Source: Massilia aquatica (GTDB lineage: Bacteria; Pseudomonadota; Gammaproteobacteria; Burkholderiales; Burkholderiaceae_D). Taken from it: a stretch of DNA of 64,000 nt. Location: contig NZ_VVIW01000023.1 of NCBI RefSeq assembly GCF_011682045.1, positions 1 through 64,000 on the forward strand, in the 5' to 3' direction. The notes below the pieces were generated by a model, which made no database searches, was not told the origin of the DNA, and saw only the letters and a list, made by a program, of their open reading frames with translations. The translations under genes and the position numbers were made by a program. Numbering within the stretch: the stretch's first letter is position 1; every line of letters begins with the position of its first letter. Shown here piece after piece: positions 39,495 to 49,898 of this stretch.

Positions 39495-39662
39495 CGCTGC
39501 CATGGCTGCGGGACATGCCGCCTGGCCACAAGCCGGCGCTGCTGTCCCGGTAAGACTGCAGGGTGGACGGGCCTGGCGCCGGGAGTTGCGGCGCGCGTGT
39601 CCACCACCTTCGCGTTTTCGACCACGGTGGAGCACGCACGTCCACCCAACCTGATCACACCT

Positions 39663-40607
39663 ATGGAATTTACCCTGTTCACTCTGCTGAACGGGATCAG
39701 TTACGGACTGCTGCTGTTCATGCTCTCGTCCGGACTGACCCTCATCTTCAGCATGATGGGCGTGCTCAACTTTGCGCACGCCAGTTTCTACATGCTCGGC
39801 GCCTACATCGCCTACACCATCAGCAGCGTGCTCGGATTCTGGCCGGCGCTGGTCCTCGCGCCCGTCGCGGTCGGCCTGATCGGGGCGCTGGTCGAGCGCT
39901 ACGGCCTGCGTCCGCTACACAAATTCGGCCACATCCCCGAACTGCTGTTCACCTTCGGCCTGTCCTTCCTGGTGGTAGAACTGGTCCAGCTGATCTGGGG
40001 CAGGGCGGCGGTGCCGTATCCGATCCCCAAGGAACTCGACGGTCCGCTGTTCACCCTGTTTTCGACCAGTTTTCCGATGTACCGCGGTTTCATGATGCTG
40101 GTCGCGCTATCGATGCTGGCCGGTATTTACCTGGTGCTCACGCGTACCCGGGTCGGACTGGTGATCCAGGCGGCGCTCAGCCATCCGGATGCGGTCGAGG
40201 CGCTCGGCCATAACGTGCCGCGCATCTTCATGTGGGTGTTCGGCGGCGGCTGCGCACTGGCCGGGCTGGCGGGCGTGATCGGCGGCAACGCCTTCGTGAC
40301 TGAACCGGGCATGGCGGCCACGGTCGGCAGCATCATCTTCGTGGTGGTCGTGGTCGGCGGCATGGGTTCGCTCGCCGGCGCCTTTTATGCCTCGATCCTG
40401 ATCGGCGTGCTGCAAACCTTCGCGGTGGCGCTCGACTATTCGCTGATGAGCGTGTTCAACGGCCTCGGCGCCAATATCACCATGGAAACGCCCGGCTACG
40501 AGGTGCTCAAACTCACCATCTCGCAAAGCGCGGCCATCCTGCCGTTCCTGCTGCTGGTGCTGATCCTGATTTTCCGCCCGAAAGGCTTGATGGGGACGCG
40601 CGAATGA
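39663..40607 (+). CDS. Liv-type ABC transporter permease, LivH-like
   Basis: A 314-residue inner-membrane permease with about eight helices. It starts MEFTLFTLLNGISYGLLLFM, and MMGVLNFAHASFYMLGAYIA is the conserved LivH motif. The EAA-like loop with NVPRIFMWVFGGGCALAG is present. The frame is open to 39597, but the earlier start would add a Pro-rich leader, so 39663 is chosen. It overlaps the next permease gene by four bases. Confidence 0.93.
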   Translation: MEFTLFTLLNGISYGLLLFMLSSGLTLIFSMMGVLNFAHASFYMLGAYIAYTISSVLGFWPALVLAPVAVGLIGALVERYGLRPLHKFGHIPELLFTFGLSFLVVELVQLIWGRAAVPYPIPKELDGPLFTLFSTSFPMYRGFMMLVALSMLAGIYLVLTRTRVGLVIQAALSHPDAVEALGHNVPRIFMWVFGGGCALAGLAGVIGGNAFVTEPGMAATVGSIIFVVVVVGGMGSLAGAFYASILIGVLQTFAVALDYSLMSVFNGLGANITMETPGYEVLKLTISQSAAILPFLLLVLILIFRPKGLMGTRE

Positions 40608-41881
40608 GGCTCACTTACACTCCAATGAACCTGGCCCGCTACCTCGTGTGGGGCGGCTTTGCGCTGATCCTGCTGCTCGCTCCGCTCATTTTCAGCAAAG
40701 GCTCGGCGCTGTCGATCCTGTCGCAGATCGGCACGGTCATGATTTTCGGCCTGTCCTACAACATGCTGCTCGGGCAAGGCGGCATGCTGTCGTTCGGCCA
40801 CGCCGTCTATTCCGGCCTGGGCGCCTTCTTTGCCATCCATGCCATGAACAGCAGCGGCCTCGGCGCGGCTGTGCCGACCTCGCTCATTCCGCTGGTGGGC
40901 GGCGTGGCCGGCATGGGCTTCGGCGTGCTGTTCGGCTACGTGACGACCAAAAAATCCGGCACCACGTTTGCCATGATCACGCTCGGCCTGGTCGAACTGG
41001 TGTTTGCCTGCTCGCTGATGTTCCCTGGCTTTTTTGGCGGCGAAGGCGGCATCACCACCAACCGCGTGCGCGGCCAGGCCTTCATGGGCGTCACCTACGG
41101 GCCGCAGGTGCAGGTGTATTACCTGATCGCCGTCTGGCTGTTCATCAGTACCGTTGCCATGTTCGCCTTCACGCAAACGCCGCTCGGGCGTATGGCCAAT
41201 GCCGTGCGCGACAATCCGGAACGGGTCGAATTCATCGGCTACGACACGCAGTCGGTGCGCTACCTGACCCTGATCCTGTCCGCCTTCTTCGCCGGCATTT
41301 CGGGCGGGCTGTCGGCGATCAACTTCGAGATCGTCAGCGCCGAGAACGTCAGCGCGATCCGCTCGGGCAGCATCTTGCTGTTCGTGTTCATCGGCGGGAT
41401 TGGCTTCTTCTTCGGTCCCTTGCTCGGCACCATCGTCGGGGTGTTCTTTTCGGTGATGCTGTCGGACTTCACGCCGGCCTGGCAGCTGTATCTGGGCCTG
41501 TTCTTCATCTTGCTGGTGCGCTATGCGCCGGCGGGGCTGTCGAGCCTGATTTTGCTGCTGCTGCGGGTGGCCGGAGCGCGCAAGTTCGGGCGCATCGGCA
41601 AGCCCTTGCTGGCGGTCAGCGCCTGCGCGCTGGTCGGACTGGTGGGCTTGGTGATGGGCATCGAGATGTTGTATCACCTGACCCTGGACGCCGCCAACGG
41701 CAGCGTCATGACCCGTTTCGGGCATGAAATCGACACCAAATCGGCCGCGCCGTGGCTGGTGGCCGGCGCGTTCCTGCTGGCGGGCATTGTTGGCTACCGG
41801 CGCTTCCAGCCGGGATATTACGCAGTCTGGAGTGATGTGAATGCAGAAATCGTGGCCCAACAGCGCGGAGGTGTCGCATGA
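40604..41881 (+). CDS. Liv-type ABC transporter permease, LivM-like
   Basis: A 425-residue membrane protein, longer than typical LivM (about 300-350). It has the LivM blocks GLSYNMLLGQGGMLSFGHAV, RMANAVRDNPERVEFIGYDT and FAGISGGLSAINFEIVS. The extra C-terminal 80 residues (from about 330) carry two further hydrophobic segments and a short cytoplasmic tail. It overlaps both neighbours by four bases (ATGA), indicating tight coupling. Confidence 0.93.
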   Translation: MRLTYTPMNLARYLVWGGFALILLLAPLIFSKGSALSILSQIGTVMIFGLSYNMLLGQGGMLSFGHAVYSGLGAFFAIHAMNSSGLGAAVPTSLIPLVGGVAGMGFGVLFGYVTTKKSGTTFAMITLGLVELVFACSLMFPGFFGGEGGITTNRVRGQAFMGVTYGPQVQVYYLIAVWLFISTVAMFAFTQTPLGRMANAVRDNPERVEFIGYDTQSVRYLTLILSAFFAGISGGLSAINFEIVSAENVSAIRSGSILLFVFIGGIGFFFGPLLGTIVGVFFSVMLSDFTPAWQLYLGLFFILLVRYAPAGLSSLILLLLRVAGARKFGRIGKPLLAVSACALVGLVGLVMGIEMLYHLTLDAANGSVMTRFGHEIDTKSAAPWLVAGAFLLAGIVGYRRFQPGYYAVWSDVNAEIVAQQRGGVA

Positions 41882-42642
41882 CGACCGCCGCACTTGAATT
41901 GAAAGATGTGCGCAAGAGTTTTGGCCGTTCCGAAATCATCCGGGGCGCCAGCCTGACCGTGCACAAAGGCGAGCGCTGCGCCGTGATCGGGCCGAACGGG
42001 GCGGGTAAATCGACCCTGTTCAACCTGGTGTCGGGGCGCTTCAATATTACCTCGGGCGATATTTGCCTCAATGGGAACAGTATCAGCGGCTTGCGGCCGT
42101 TTGAAATCAACCGCCTGGGATTATCGCGCAGCTTCCAGATCAGTAATCTGTTCGACAAGCTGTCGGTATACGAAAACCTGCGCTGCGCGGTACTGTGGTC
42201 GCTCGGTTACAAATACGCGTTCTGGCAGCGTTTGAACGGCTTGCGCGACGCCCACGAGCGCGCCGAAGAAGTATTGGAGCAGATCGGCATGCAGCGCCAG
42301 CGCAAGGTGCTGGCCGGGGTGCTGACCTATGCCGAACAGCGCGCACTGGAAATCGGCATCACCATTGCCGGTGGGGCCGATGTGATTTTGCTCGACGAGC
42401 CCACCGCCGGCATGAGCCGGTCCGAGTCGGATGCGGCGGTCGAATTGATCCGCAAGGTCACGGTGGGCAAATCGCTGGTAATGGTGGAGCACGATATGAG
42501 CGTGGTATTCGGGCTGGCCGATAAAATCGCGGTGCTGGTGTATGGCGAGGTCATCGCCTGCGATACGCCGGCCAATATCCGCTCGAATGCGGCGGTGCAG
42601 GCGGCCTACCTGGGCAACGACGCCAGCGAGGAAGCCGCATGA
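41878..42642 (+). CDS. Liv-type ABC transporter ATP-binding protein, LivG-like
   Basis: A 254-residue ATPase with Walker A GPNGAGKST at 38-46, the signature region LTYAEQRALEIG, Walker B VILLDEPTAGM and the switch His in VEHDM. All key residues are intact. It overlaps livM-like upstream and the second ATPase downstream by four bases. It pairs with the LivF-like protein, whose Walker Lys is altered, so this subunit may provide much of the ATP hydrolysis. Confidence 0.93.
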   Translation: MTTAALELKDVRKSFGRSEIIRGASLTVHKGERCAVIGPNGAGKSTLFNLVSGRFNITSGDICLNGNSISGLRPFEINRLGLSRSFQISNLFDKLSVYENLRCAVLWSLGYKYAFWQRLNGLRDAHERAEEVLEQIGMQRQRKVLAGVLTYAEQRALEIGITIAGGADVILLDEPTAGMSRSESDAAVELIRKVTVGKSLVMVEHDMSVVFGLADKIAVLVYGEVIACDTPANIRSNAAVQAAYLGNDASEEAA

Positions 42643-43343
42643 GCGCCATTCTGGAGATTAAAGACCTGCACGCGTTTTATGGCAAGGGACATATCCTGCA
42701 CGGGGTCGATCTGCAGATCGGCAAGGGCGAGATTGTATCTCTGCTGGGGCGCAATGGGGTGGGGCGTTCGACCCTGGTCAAGGCGGTGATGGGGCAGGTG
42801 AATGCGACCGGTTCGGTGCTGTTCAAGGGCGAGGAAGTGCTGGGCTTGAAGGCGTTCCAGATCGCGCATAAGGGGTTGGCGTATGTACCGGAGAATCGCG
42901 ATATTTTTCCCACCTTGACGGTGGAGCAGAATCTGATCCTGGGGCAGAAAAAGACCGGGGTGGCGGGGCGCTGGTCGCTCGACGACATGTACAAGATGTT
43001 TCCGCGCTTGCTGGAACGGCGTACCGTGGCGGCCGGGTTTTTATCGGGCGGGGAACAGCAGATGCTGACCCTGTGCAGGAGTCTGATGGGCGACCCGGAC
43101 CTGATCATGATCGATGAGCCGACCGAGGGCCTGGCGCCGAAGATCGTGGCGCTGGTGGCGGAGTATTTATTGGCGCTGAAAGAGAAGGGGATTTCGGTGC
43201 TGCTGGTGGAGCAGAAACTGGCTATTGCGCTGGAGATTTCGCAGCGGGTATATGTGATGGGGCATGGGGCGATTGTGTTCGAGGGCACGCCGCAGGAGTT
43301 GAAGGCGGATGCGGCGGTACGCAAGGAGTGGTTGGAGGTGTAG
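42639..43343 (+). CDS. Liv-type ABC transporter ATP-binding protein, LivF-like, with Arg in Walker A
   Basis: A 234-residue ATPase of the LivF type (YGKGHILHGVDLQIGKGEIV; AYVPENRDIFPTLTVEQNL). The Walker A loop reads GRNGVGRST at 37-45, with Arg43 where the catalytic Lys normally is. The signature LSGGEQQML, Walker B LIMIDEPTEGL and VLLVEQK switch region are intact. The frame is undamaged, so this looks like a functional variant, probably a property of this subfamily, and not decay. Last gene of the operon. Confidence 0.9.
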   Translation: MSAILEIKDLHAFYGKGHILHGVDLQIGKGEIVSLLGRNGVGRSTLVKAVMGQVNATGSVLFKGEEVLGLKAFQIAHKGLAYVPENRDIFPTLTVEQNLILGQKKTGVAGRWSLDDMYKMFPRLLERRTVAAGFLSGGEQQMLTLCRSLMGDPDLIMIDEPTEGLAPKIVALVAEYLLALKEKGISVLLVEQKLAIALEISQRVYVMGHGAIVFEGTPQELKADAAVRKEWLEV

Positions 43344-43363
43344 GCAATTGGATGGCGGATCTA

Positions 43364-43405
43364 GCGTGCTATGGGTTCCCGCGCAGGCGGGAATCCATAG
43401 CACGC
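43364..43405. repeat. REP-like intergenic repeat, copy C (single palindrome)
   Basis: GCGTGCTATGG then GTTCCCGC, a GCAG loop, GCGGGAAT then CCATAGCACGC: an almost perfect 42-base palindrome. It is the most symmetrical of the three copies and lies between the transporter operon and the FadJ-type gene, where it could also end transcription. Confidence 0.85.
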
Positions 43406-43456
43406 CCCCATCATCGGGATCGTCACATCTTACCCGTCATCCGTATCACAAAAAAT

Positions 43457-43473
43457 AATACGACCGTTCTATT
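43457..43473. promoter_or_regulatory. Predicted operator upstream of the FadJ-type gene (beta-oxidation motif, site 1)
   Basis: AATACGACCGTTCTATT, with core ACGACCGT and CTA as in the sites before the ligase and thiolase. It overlaps a likely -10 box TATTAT at 43470-43475, a position suited to repression. It starts 64 bases before the coding start. The form suits a TetR-family regulator of fatty acid use (FadP/PsrA-like); that identity is inference. Confidence 0.65.
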
Positions 43474-43520
43474 ATGATGTATAGTCGAAGACTGCAAAAC
43501 CCACTAACAAAGGAAGAGAC

Positions 43521-45608
<2,088 letters not shown>

Positions 45609-45626
45609 TTGGTTGTCATCCCTGTG

Positions 45627-45662
45627 AAAAAGGCAGCCCTGGTCTTCCGGCGCTGCCTTTTT
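45627..45662 (+). terminator. Rho-independent terminator after the FadJ-type gene
   Basis: AAAAAGGCAGC and GCTGCCTTTTT form a perfect 11-bp stem with a 14-base loop ending in a T run. It may also serve the convergent lipoprotein gene on the other strand, which ends at 45671. Confidence 0.88.
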
Positions 45663-45670
45663 TATTGGCC

Positions 45671-46129
45671 TTATTCGTCCGCGCTCCAATACAATGAAGG
45701 CAATGAAGGCGCGTTTTTCTTGGCAAGCTTTCTGACTATTCTCTTGACTTGCGCAAAGCCGTACCGATCCATTCTGACTTGAGTCGCCCCCATGATCACG
45801 CCGCCGTCGTCGTCAATATAGATGATGTCGGAATCCGGAACGGTGATGGTGACTCTGACGCCCAAATCCAAAAATGGCCCCGGCTTGGCCTTTTTGATCA
45901 ATTTCAGTATTTCCAGATATTTTCTATCCTGAACGCTGAGTTCCCCGACATATGCGCAAGAACGAGGGAAATTCGATATTTTCATCCCAGTCGATGTTGC
46001 GACATCAAACGGGACATGACAAAACACGGCAGTACGCTTGTCCACCGGCAGATTGTCGTCTTTGATTCCGCAAGATGTGAAACAAAAACAAATCAGAACC
46101 GCAGAAATCAATGTCGTCATTTTGTTCAT
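45671..46129 (-). CDS. Small putative lipoprotein of unknown function (152 aa)
   Basis: With the start at 46129 the product opens MNKMTTLISAVLICFCFTSC followed by GIKDD, a lipoprotein signal with a plausible lipobox (FTSC) whose Cys20 would be acylated. The mature part has VRVTITVPDSDIIYIDDDGG then VIMGATQVRMD, probably beta-rich. The longer start at 46165 would spoil the signal peptide. G+C is lower than average. Role unknown. Confidence 0.65.
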   Translation of the reverse strand: MNKMTTLISAVLICFCFTSCGIKDDNLPVDKRTAVFCHVPFDVATSTGMKISNFPRSCAYVGELSVQDRKYLEILKLIKKAKPGPFLDLGVRVTITVPDSDIIYIDDDGGVIMGATQVRMDRYGFAQVKRIVRKLAKKNAPSLPSLYWSADE

Positions 46130-46230
46130 ACATTGCCCATGATGGCTCCCGAGTTGACTCATCATCCGATTGTGCTTCGCACAGCATGGCTGGTCAATCC
46201 CTTTGCCGTAATCCGGGACGATACAAATAC

Positions 46231-46263
46231 TTGCGTTTCTTCAGATCGTCCATTATATTGGAC
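46231..46263 (+). promoter_or_regulatory. Promoter and palindromic operator of the XRE-cupin regulator
   Basis: TTGCGT at 46231-46236 and TATATT at 46254-46259 are spaced by 17 bases, a good sigma-70 promoter. The palindrome GTCCATTATATTGGAC (46248-46263) covers the -10 box, as expected for autoregulation. A start site about seven bases after the -10 box would fall at or next to the ATG at 46266, so the transcript may be leaderless. Confidence 0.6.
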
Positions 46264-46265
46264 TT

Positions 46266-46838
46266 ATGGATACATTAGAAGACGGCATGAGTACCGCGCT
46301 GGCCCACAGGGTCCGCCTGGAGCGCGACGCGCGCGGCTGGTCGCTGGCGGAGCTGGCAAGCAAGTCCGGCGTGGCCAAGGCCACCATCAGCAAGATCGAG
46401 CGCGGGGAAACCAGCCCGACGGCAGTGATTCTGGTGCGGCTTGCCAACGCCTTCGGCCTGACCCTGGCCGGCCTGTTGCTGCGCGCCGAGGGCCATGACG
46501 ATGCCAGCCGCCTCATCCGGGAGGCGCAGCAAGCGGTGTGGCGCGATCCGGATAGCGCTTACCTGCGCAGGCAAATTTTTGCGCGCCCCGACCACCCGGT
46601 CGAAATCGTTCAGATCGACATGCCGCCCGGCCAGCGCGTCGTACTGCCGGCCTCGTCGTACGCAAATATCCGCCAGGCGATCTGGGTCCAGGCGGGGCCG
46701 TTGAGCGTGCTCGAAGGCGGAGAGCAGCATCTGCTGGAAAGCGGCGACTGCCTTGGCTTCGGGCCCCCATCCGAGGTGACAATCGCCAACAACGGGATGG
46801 ACACCTGCCGTTACCTGGTCGTTCTTTCAAGGAGCTGA
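46266..46838 (+). CDS. XRE-family transcriptional regulator with C-terminal cupin domain
   Basis: A 190-residue regulator. The HTH_3 domain is at about residues 10-65 (HRVRLERDARGWSLAELASK; GVAKATISKIERGETSPT). A cupin-like sensor follows at about 105-188 (IDMPPGQRVVLPASS; EGGEQHLLESGDCLGFGP). Such proteins sense small metabolites. The ATG at 46287 (MSTALAHRV) is an alternative start. It is followed after four bases by an acetyltransferase gene, so they are co-transcribed. Confidence 0.9.
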   Translation: MDTLEDGMSTALAHRVRLERDARGWSLAELASKSGVAKATISKIERGETSPTAVILVRLANAFGLTLAGLLLRAEGHDDASRLIREAQQAVWRDPDSAYLRRQIFARPDHPVEIVQIDMPPGQRVVLPASSYANIRQAIWVQAGPLSVLEGGEQHLLESGDCLGFGPPSEVTIANNGMDTCRYLVVLSRS

Positions 46839-46842
46839 GCGC

Positions 46843-47373
46843 ATGAGCAAGATCCACATCCATCCGCTGGCCGCCACCCCGGCCCTGATCGAGACGCTGG
46901 CCGGACTGCTGTCCGAGGTCGTTGCGCAGGGCGGCTCGGTCGGCTTCATGCACCCGCTGGCCGACCCGGAAGCCCGGTCCTTCTGGGAACGCGCGCTGCA
47001 AGCGGCAGCGGATGGCCAGCGCATCGTGTTCGGCGCCTTCGACGATGATCAACTGGTGGCGACGGTGAGCCTGCTGCTCGACTGCCCGCCCAACCAGCCG
47101 CACCGCGCCGAGATCGCCAAGATGATGACTGTGCCGCGCTGCCGTGGACGCGGCATCGCGGCGGCCCTGCTGCGGACGGCCGAAGCCGCTGCGATGGAGC
47201 GCGGCAAGACCCTGCTGGTGCTCGACACCGCCAGCGAGGGCGGCGCGGCCGGGCTCTACGAAAAACACGGCTTTACCCTGACCGGGGAAATCCCCGACTT
47301 CGCACTCAAGCCCCATGGAGGACTGACGGGAACGTTGTTGTACTGGAAGAGGATTGGAATGCAGCACGCCTGA
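46843..47373 (+). CDS. GNAT family N-acetyltransferase
   Basis: A 176-residue acetyl-CoA-dependent acetyltransferase. The acetyl-CoA loop is KMMTVPRCRGRGIAAALLR (R-G-R-G-I-A), followed by LLVLDTASEGGAAGLYEKHG and a C-terminal strand TLLYWKRI. Substrate unknown. It is the second gene after the XRE-cupin regulator, which may control it. Confidence 0.88.
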   Translation: MSKIHIHPLAATPALIETLAGLLSEVVAQGGSVGFMHPLADPEARSFWERALQAAADGQRIVFGAFDDDQLVATVSLLLDCPPNQPHRAEIAKMMTVPRCRGRGIAAALLRTAEAAAMERGKTLLVLDTASEGGAAGLYEKHGFTLTGEIPDFALKPHGGLTGTLLYWKRIGMQHA

Positions 47374-47593
47374 CAACATCTCGCGGGCTTCGGGTCGAGA
47401 GCTGCCGACGTGGTCTGCCCAAATTCTCCTTCGAGTACAATCGGCAGAGATCGGCCACAAGCATCAGTCCTACGAATTGAATCCGCAGCCAGAAACCGAC
47501 GGTCGAGTAGGGGCTCCAATCAAATTGTGAATAGCGCTGCGACCCCTGAAATGACGACGAATGCTGCCCAAAACCACCTTGTGAGCAACATCT

Positions 47594-47839
47594 ATGAAGA
47601 CCGACTTTTCAACGATCGACACGTTGATTCTTGAAGCGCTCGCGAAACGCCCATTGTATCTGCGTGAAATATTGGCAGTGGTTGCTGTCCGTGATGAAGC
47701 GCTGCGCCTCAATCGACGTCGGGCCGGGGCATCGCCAGCTGAGAGCGCCGACATGACGTTAAATGAGCGGTTGCAAGCATTGCGGCGAAGCGGCAGAGTT
47801 ACCTATGACCCAGCGACGAGCCGCTGGGAGGGCCGCTAA
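47594..47839 (+). CDS. Small unknown protein (81 aa)
   Basis: A compact helical protein with a winged-helix look: DTLILEALAKRPLYLREILA, then LNERLQALRRSGRVTYDPAT and SRWEGR, which resembles the recognition helix and wing of small DNA-binding domains. No ribosome binding site of note. G+C is lower than neighbours. Possible small regulator; not certain that it is expressed. Confidence 0.5.
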   Translation: MKTDFSTIDTLILEALAKRPLYLREILAVVAVRDEALRLNRRRAGASPAESADMTLNERLQALRRSGRVTYDPATSRWEGR

Positions 47840-47892
47840 AGTGCATCAGGCCTCCCTTTCGCTTGCCTGCTCGTTTATCTGTTTTGCGGTCC

Positions 47893-48327
47893 TCAAGCTG
47901 CGCACGGCACCGCCACGGCATTGATGGGAAACAGGCGGTCGTAGGCGATGTTGAAAAGGAATCCGTAGACCAGGTAGAAGGTCACGATCGCCAGATCCAT
48001 CAAGAAAGCTGCCCACAGGCCAATTCCCAGGTACCAGGCGATCATCGGGATCAGCATGATCACCAGTCCCGCCTCGAACAGGAAGGTGTGGGCGACCCGG
48101 ATGGCCATGGTTTTATGCACGCTGCCGCGCAGGCGCAGCAGGGCGCGGTCGAATCCCATGTTGAATACAAAATTCCAGAGCGTGGCAATGGTCGCCGAGG
48201 CAACGCCGATCACGCCCATGTGCGCAATCGGCTGGTCGAACACGAGTGCCGATCCGGGAATGAAGATGGCCAGGGCCACGGCCTCGAAGAGAAGCGCGTG
48301 TCTGACGCGATCGCGGAATGTGCGCAT
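47893..48327 (-). CDS. PACE family efflux transporter
   Basis: A 144-residue membrane protein with four helices and two repeated halves, each starting with an R-x-x-H-A/T-LLFE pattern (RVRHALLFEAVALAIFIPGS and IRVAHTFLFEAGLVIMLIPM) and having W-N-x-x-F-N-M or Y-x-x-x-F-N-I-A-YD motifs. This is the proteobacterial antimicrobial compound efflux family, which exports biocides such as chlorhexidine and probably polyamines. It is divergent from a LysR gene, the usual arrangement for PACE genes. Confidence 0.92.
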   Translation of the reverse strand: MRTFRDRVRHALLFEAVALAIFIPGSALVFDQPIAHMGVIGVASATIATLWNFVFNMGFDRALLRLRGSVHKTMAIRVAHTFLFEAGLVIMLIPMIAWYLGIGLWAAFLMDLAIVTFYLVYGFLFNIAYDRLFPINAVAVPCAA

Positions 48328-48390
48328 GTAAATCCTTTGTTTGTCGTTACGGACGTCGTCCGACTACCCGGTTGACGTTTCGGCAGCATG

Positions 48391-48404
48391 ATCGCATACT
48401 CGAT
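48391..48404. promoter_or_regulatory. Possible LysR operator between PACE and LysR genes
   Basis: ATCGCATACTCGAT is an interrupted palindrome (ATCG-N6-CGAT) inside the 120-base divergent gap, and fits the T-N11-A pattern of LysR boxes. It lies 44 bases before the LysR start and 64 bases from the PACE start. No other strong palindrome is visible there. Confidence 0.5.
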
Positions 48405-48447
48405 AAATGCACACATAGAGGTAAAATCGCGCCATCATGCTCCAAAT

Positions 48448-49341
48448 ATGAAACACATGAACTGGGATGACCTTCGTTTGTTGTCGTTGATCGCACAGGA
48501 AGGCACCTTGCGGGGCGCCGCCCGGAAAGCCGGGCTCAGCCCGGCTACGCTATCGCGCCGGCTTGACGCCCTGGAAGAAGCGGTCGGGCAAAAGCTCGTT
48601 GAACGTTTCCAGGGCGGTTGCATTCCGACCGCCTTTGGCGCCGATGTTTTCGCTTTAGCCGACCAGATGGGCGAGATCGCACTGGAAGTCGAGCGCACGC
48701 GCGATCGCCAGGACGCCCATGCCGCTTCCGGCGTGGTGCGGATCAATACCGACGAGTGGCTATCGTATTTCTTGACGACCCGGTTCGCGCCATTTCATGA
48801 GGCCTATCCCAACATCGAAGTGGAAATCGTCACCTCCCACCGGCCCTACAATCTGGCGCGACGCGAAGCCGATATTGCAATTCGCCCTTACCGGCCCGAA
48901 CAGCTCGATCTCGTCACCCGGCATATGGGGACCTTGTCGTTCGGGCTGTATTGCAGCCGCGATGTGGCGACGCGCCATGCGGCTGCCTTTGCGAGCCAGC
49001 AATGGGCGAGCATGCCATTCGTCGGTTTCGACGAGCCGCGCGCGGAGTTCCAGTCCGACCGCTGGCTGCGCGCACTGCCCGGCGGTCCGGTGCCCTGGAT
49101 GCGATGCAGTTACGGGCTGGGCATTCTCGATGGCGTGGCCCATGGCGCGGGACTGGGCGTGCTTGCCACTTTTCTCGCCAATGACCAGCACGATCTGGTG
49201 GCCGCAATTGCGCATATTCCCGAGCTGGACCAGGATATCTGGCTATCGATGCACGGCGGTTTGCGCACCAGCGCGCGGGTCAGGGCGGTCGTCGATTTCA
49301 TGGGTCAGGTATTCAGCCAATACCGCGAAACGGGCCGTTGA
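48448..49341 (+). CDS. LysR-family transcriptional regulator
   Basis: A 297-residue regulator. The winged helix is at residues 5-65 (WDDLRLLSLIAQEGTLRGAA, then RKAGLSPATLSRRLDALEEA), and the substrate-binding domain follows from about 90. The ATG codons at 48448 and 48457 are both possible; the upstream open frame to 48388 lacks support. Divergent to the PACE efflux gene, which it probably controls in response to an effector. Confidence 0.9.
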   Translation: MKHMNWDDLRLLSLIAQEGTLRGAARKAGLSPATLSRRLDALEEAVGQKLVERFQGGCIPTAFGADVFALADQMGEIALEVERTRDRQDAHAASGVVRINTDEWLSYFLTTRFAPFHEAYPNIEVEIVTSHRPYNLARREADIAIRPYRPEQLDLVTRHMGTLSFGLYCSRDVATRHAAAFASQQWASMPFVGFDEPRAEFQSDRWLRALPGGPVPWMRCSYGLGILDGVAHGAGLGVLATFLANDQHDLVAAIAHIPELDQDIWLSMHGGLRTSARVRAVVDFMGQVFSQYRETGR

Positions 49342-49395
49342 TGCCTGAGGCCTGCATCGGCCGCTGCGGGCGATGCTCAAAAGCGTGTTTAACGG

Positions 49396-49824
49396 CTATT
49401 CCTGGCCGCTATCTACCCATGCATCTGTCTCTCGGTACCGGCCAAGTGCAAGCGATGTAAACGCATCTCCGCCGAAGCCAGATCGAATACCCAGCGAGCG
49501 AAGGGCGACGTTGATGGCGTCGTGCGCTACGATCGCCGAACCGATTTTTCCGCCCGCTTCAACCAGGACGGACGCCTGGACGCCCGCTCCGCCGAACATC
49601 TCCGCCTCGATGTAAGCGAGGTCGCCGCCTGCGCTCAATTGACGACATAGTTCTTGTATTGATGGGGGAAATTCAACATCCCCGTCGTCGGTCAACGGCA
49701 AGAACGGAATTGCGTACTGTTCCCGGGCGGTTGATCCAAGTGGAATCATCTGCACATCGTCATTGAGCTGCACTACCACCAACCCCGCAGGAAGTTCAGC
49801 CGGATAAACGCCCCGCAGTGCCAC
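49396..49824 (-). CDS. Unknown protein, start codon unclear (142 aa or more)
   Basis: From the GTG at 49824 the product reads ALRGVYPAELPAGLVVVQLN. In the same frame upstream lie the codons for REKLSYSIQSIV with no ATG, GTG or TTG before a stop; a CTG at 49848 with AGGGA four bases before it is the best candidate. The protein looks beta-alpha with AYIEAEMFGGAGVQASVLVE and an Ala/Gly-rich middle typical of a conserved hypothetical immunity-like fold. Function unknown. Confidence 0.6.
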   Translation of the reverse strand: MALRGVYPAELPAGLVVVQLNDDVQMIPLGSTAREQYAIPFLPLTDDGDVEFPPSIQELCRQLSAGGDLAYIEAEMFGGAGVQASVLVEAGGKIGSAIVAHDAINVALRSLGIRSGFGGDAFTSLALGRYRETDAWVDSGQE

Positions 49825-49898
49825 AATGGATTGAATCGAGTAGCTCAGTTTTTCCCTACCTTCCGTATCCTCCGATAAAGCGGCCTTGTCAGACGTTC

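Noticed and set aside
42639-43343. Pseudogene call for the LivF-like ATPase
   Set aside because: Only one residue differs from consensus; the frame, overlaps and other motifs are intact.
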